A stretch of 9,440 bases of DNA from Bacillota bacterium. Its GTDB lineage: Bacteria; Bacillota; Clostridia; Lachnospirales; Lachnospiraceae. The translations under genes were made by a program, and so were the position numbers. Location of the stretch: assembly GCA_023424995.1 (NCBI GenBank), contig JAFADH010000274.1, positions 1 through 9,440 of the forward strand, written 5' to 3'. Shown in pieces: positions 7,611 through 9,440 of this stretch (the first letter of the stretch is position 1; each line of letters begins with the position of its first letter). The notes beneath the pieces were generated by a model, which saw only the letters and a list, made by a program, of their open reading frames with translations, searched no databases and was not told where the DNA came from.

Positions 7611-8941
7611 AAAAATCGATTGTTAATACCAGGATTATCACCATGGATGGAAAACTGACGGAATATAAGAACGGATTTTTAACAATTGAAGGTGACCGGA
7701 TCGCCGGCTTGGGAGAGATGGAGTCCTTTAAGGCAGAGGGAGAGATTATAGACGGTAAAAACGGAATATTAATGCCCGGAATGATAAATACACACACCCA
7801 TCTGGGAATGCTCCCGTTCCGCAGTCTCGGAGATGATATAAAGGACCGCTTAAGGCGTTTTTTGTTTCCGCTGGAAAATCAATATATGAATAAAGCTCTG
7901 GCCTATTGGGGCGCCAAATATGCTGTCTGCGAAATGCTTCTGGGCGGAGTGACCACGGTTCTGGACATGTATTATTTTGAAGACGAAGTGGCAAAAGCGG
8001 TGGATTCCATGCATATACGGGCAATATTGGGAGAGACGGTGGCCGATTTGGAGACCTGTGATTCGAGAGAACCCGGAGGCGGCTTTGCCTATGCGGAAGA
8101 GTTTATTAATAAGTGGAAGCACCATCCATTGATCACACCCTGCATTGCGCCCCACGCAACCAATACTAACGGGGAAGAGAGCTTAAGAAGGGCAAAAAAG
8201 ATAAGTGAAGCTTATGGGGTGCCTGTTACAATGCATGTGGCTGAGATGGATTATGAAATGGAGTATTTTAAGGATACTTATTCTATGACGCCCGTTGAAT
8301 TTCTGGATTCCATCGGCTGCCTGGATGAATCCTTAATTGCCGCCCATTGTATTCATCTGTCCAAAGAGGATATTGAACTGTTAAGCAAACGAAATGTGGG
8401 CGTAGCCCATTGCATCGGTTCCAATACCAAGGCAGCGAAAGGTGTTGCGGATATAAAGGCCCTGTTGGATTCGGGAATCAGGATAGGGCTTGGTACGGAC
8501 GGCGCCACAAGCGGAAATACCTTGGATATCTTAACCCAATTTAAACTGTTTGCTAATTTTCATAAATTAAAAAATAAGGACCGTTCCATTTTTCCCGCGC
8601 AGGAAATTGTAGCCCTGGGAACCATCCGAGGTGCCGAGGTTCTGAAGCTGGACAAAGTGACGGGGTCTCTGGAAGTCGGGAAACAGGCCGATCTGGTATT
8701 GTTAGAGACGGACTCGGCCAATATGTTTCCGGTCTTTAATCCATATTCCGTAGTTGTATACAGTGCAAATTCCGGCAATGTGGATACGGTGTTTGTAGCG
8801 GGGAGATGTCTGGTGAGACATAAAAAACTGGTAGAGACTGAGCTTTGGACCGTCAGAGACAGCCTGCTGGGGGCAATGAAGGAAATGTTAGAGTCGGAGC
8901 TGTGTAAAAGCGGTCAGCTGACTCCTGCTCCAAGTAATTAA
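7607..8941 (+). CDS. Amidohydrolase of the MTA/SAH deaminase (Atz/Trz/SsnA) group
   Basis: This 444-residue enzyme belongs to the single-metal COG0402 amidohydrolases that deaminate adenosine-type nucleosides, guanine and related heterocycles. Ligands and catalytic residues are visible: HTH (H63, H65), PHAT (H183), HVAE (H210, catalytic E213), AHC (H247) and GTDGA (D298). The segment FPLE (E90) aligns with the ribose-contacting glutamate of the Thermotoga MTA/SAH deaminase, while an arginine there appears replaced by E143 (LGETVAD). That argues for a nucleoside-type substrate such as 5'-methylthioadenosine or adenosine rather than SAH. The C-terminal 'GSLEVGKQADLVLLE' (353-367) is the usual return of the chain to the small beta domain. 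The ATG overlaps the adeC stop by four bases, with AGGAG (7591-7595) 11 bases upstream. Guanine or another aminopurine deaminase remains possible. Confidence 0.85.
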   Translation: MKKSIVNTRIITMDGKLTEYKNGFLTIEGDRIAGLGEMESFKAEGEIIDGKNGILMPGMINTHTHLGMLPFRSLGDDIKDRLRRFLFPLENQYMNKALAYWGAKYAVCEMLLGGVTTVLDMYYFEDEVAKAVDSMHIRAILGETVADLETCDSREPGGGFAYAEEFINKWKHHPLITPCIAPHATNTNGEESLRRAKKISEAYGVPVTMHVAEMDYEMEYFKDTYSMTPVEFLDSIGCLDESLIAAHCIHLSKEDIELLSKRNVGVAHCIGSNTKAAKGVADIKALLDSGIRIGLGTDGATSGNTLDILTQFKLFANFHKLKNKDRSIFPAQEIVALGTIRGAEVLKLDKVTGSLEVGKQADLVLLETDSANMFPVFNPYSVVVYSANSGNVDTVFVAGRCLVRHKKLVETELWTVRDSLLGAMKEMLESELCKSGQLTPAPSN

Positions 8942-9103
8942 TACAAAATAAATGCTATGGCTGTAATTAAAAGCTTGTCCTATTGCATAAAGCAAAATAA
9001 TGCTTCATTTATCGGTTTTAAAAAACATAGACAATGATAATGAACAGCGGTTTCGGAGCAAATAAGGCAGAGCAGCCAATATAAGAAGTGGTTTTGAAGC
9101 AAA
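8942..9103. other. Spacer between the operon and its terminator
   Basis: About 160 bp with no open frame worth calling, no tandem repeat and no strong hairpin. The only structure seen is a weak AAGCA-N6-TGCTT stem (8990-9005), too short to act as a terminator. It is probably the 3' untranslated region of the operon transcript. Confidence 0.5.
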
Positions 9104-9160
9104 AAACGAATAAAAACCGGACTGGGAAAATGCAATTCCCAGTCCGGTTTTTGTTCGTTT
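9104..9160. terminator. Strong bidirectional intrinsic terminator after the operon
   Basis: A 25-bp stem pairs 9104-9128 with 9136-9160 around a seven-base loop (AATGCAA). The inner 17 bp are perfect (AAAAACCGGACTGGGAA against its inverse), then one T-G wobble and seven more pairs (AAACGAA/TTCGTTT). The GC-rich core flanked by A-runs on the left and T-runs on the right allows termination in both directions. It should end the transporter/deaminase transcript and insulate the AT-rich region beyond. Confidence 0.88.
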
Positions 9161-9226
9161 AATTATAAAATATTAGTATACTATTAACCTATGTTATTTA
9201 TTAACTAATATTGTAAATATGGATAA

Positions 9227-9313
9227 TTATATTGACACTTATTTTTAACACTTATTTTTAACATTTATATTTGACACTTATATTGACACTTATATTGACA
9301 CTTATATTGACAC
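9227..9313. repeat. 12-bp tandem repeat carrying TTGACA hexamers
   Basis: Seven head-to-tail units of consensus TTATATTGACAC span this stretch. Unit 1 (9227-9238) and units 5-7 (9278-9313) are exact. Units 2-4 (9239-9277) are degenerate 12-14-base versions with TTTTTAACA or TATTTGACAC. Each exact unit contains a perfect -35 hexamer, TTGACA. The repeat runs directly into the inverted repeat at 9313-9354. Unit length is close to one DNA turn, so the sites would lie on nearly the same face of the helix. Confidence 0.85.
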
Positions 9314-9335
9314 ACTTTCTATCATATGTTATTAT
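9307..9335 (+). promoter_or_regulatory. Predicted strong sigma-A promoter facing out of the window
   Basis: TTGACA (9307-9312), from the last 12-bp unit, is followed after an ideal 17-bp spacer by TATTAT (9330-9335), matching TATAAT at five of six positions. Transcription would start near 9342 and run off the right edge. The spacer and -10 lie inside the inverted repeat at 9313-9354, so a bound dimer would block the promoter. A second, weaker arrangement is TTGACA (9295-9300) with TATCAT (9320-9325) at 19 bp. The gene it serves is not in the window. Confidence 0.6.
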
Positions 9336-9354
9336 TAACATATGATAGAAAGTG
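9313..9354. promoter_or_regulatory. Perfect 19-bp inverted repeat over the -10 region (candidate operator)
   Basis: Arms 9313-9331 (CACTTTCTATCATATGTTA) and 9336-9354 are exact inverse copies separated by four bases (TTAT). No T-run follows on either strand and the stem is AT-rich, which argues against a terminator. Its position, covering the spacer, -10 and start site of the predicted promoter, fits a repressor operator. It could alternatively form a 5' hairpin in the transcript or be an element end. Confidence 0.6.
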
Positions 9355-9440
9355 AAAATATTCTTTAATCAATTATTTCTGTCATATTTGGATTATCTAA
9401 TTATAAGTTGCTTACAGGTTATGACTTGTTAAGAAGCATG
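9355..9440. other. AT-rich leader at the right edge, no gene resolved
   Basis: These 86 bases follow the predicted promoter. They contain no convincing ribosome site or open frame of useful length. An ATG sits at the very last three bases (9438-9440) after GTTAAGAAGC, but the upstream purine run is weak, so I do not call it a start. This is probably the leader of a plus-strand gene beyond the window. Confidence 0.4.

Noticed and set aside
7850..8155. 101-codon minus-strand frame inside the second amidohydrolase gene
   Set aside because: Antisense to a frame with intact catalytic motifs; no independent support.
9227..9313. CRISPR array
   Set aside because: Units are 12 bp, directly abutting, with no unique spacers and no cas genes.
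9313..9354. Intrinsic terminator
   Set aside because: Despite a perfect 19-bp stem, no T-run follows on either strand and the stem is AT-rich; it overlaps a near-consensus promoter.

Overview
The window looks like chromosomal DNA from an endospore-forming member of the Clostridia, most likely a Lachnospiraceae-type anaerobe. This rests on an H-type small acid-soluble spore protein gene, purine-rich Shine-Dalgarno sites of the AGGAGG type, moderate-to-low GC coding regions and very AT-rich spacers. The taxonomic placement is an inference, not a match I could run.

Layout. Positions 1-216 carry the 3' end of a membrane-protein gene (DUF2339-like). A shared convergent terminator separates it from a minus-strand sspH-type gene (323-514). 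Next comes a large imperfect palindrome (about 557-737) with a nested hairpin, probably a dispersed intergenic repeat, then about 165 bp with no recognised feature. A LysR-type regulator (903-1847, minus) is divergent from a six-gene plus-strand cluster spanning 2045-8941: two ABC permease subunits, a PotA-like ATPase, a lipoprotein substrate-binding protein, an AdeC-family adenine deaminase, and a second amidohydrolase of the MTA/SAH deaminase (Atz/Trz/SsnA) group. Gene junctions overlap or are 10-47 nt apart, so one transcript is likely. It would start from a promoter at 1961-1990, which lies next to a well-placed LysR-type box (ACTAT-N11-ATAGT centred near -65). A strong 25-bp hairpin terminator (9104-9160) lies 162 bp past the last gene.

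How the genes may work together. The LysR protein probably senses a small molecule and activates the operon. The ABC transporter would import the substrate, and the two cytoplasmic metal-dependent deaminases would remove amino groups from purine bases or purine nucleosides, yielding hypoxanthine or inosine-like products and ammonia. The binding protein resembles PotD in fold, but a by-eye comparison suggests the polyamine-binding acidic and aromatic residues are missing. I therefore propose an aminopurine or purine-nucleoside-like ligand rather than spermidine or putrescine. This is a hypothesis.

Right edge. Positions 9160-9440 are extremely AT-rich. They hold a 12-bp tandem repeat carrying a TTGACA hexamer in most units. 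The last unit is spaced 17 bp from a TATTAT -10 element that sits in the loop of a perfect 19-bp inverted repeat. This looks like a tightly controlled promoter for a gene beyond the window.
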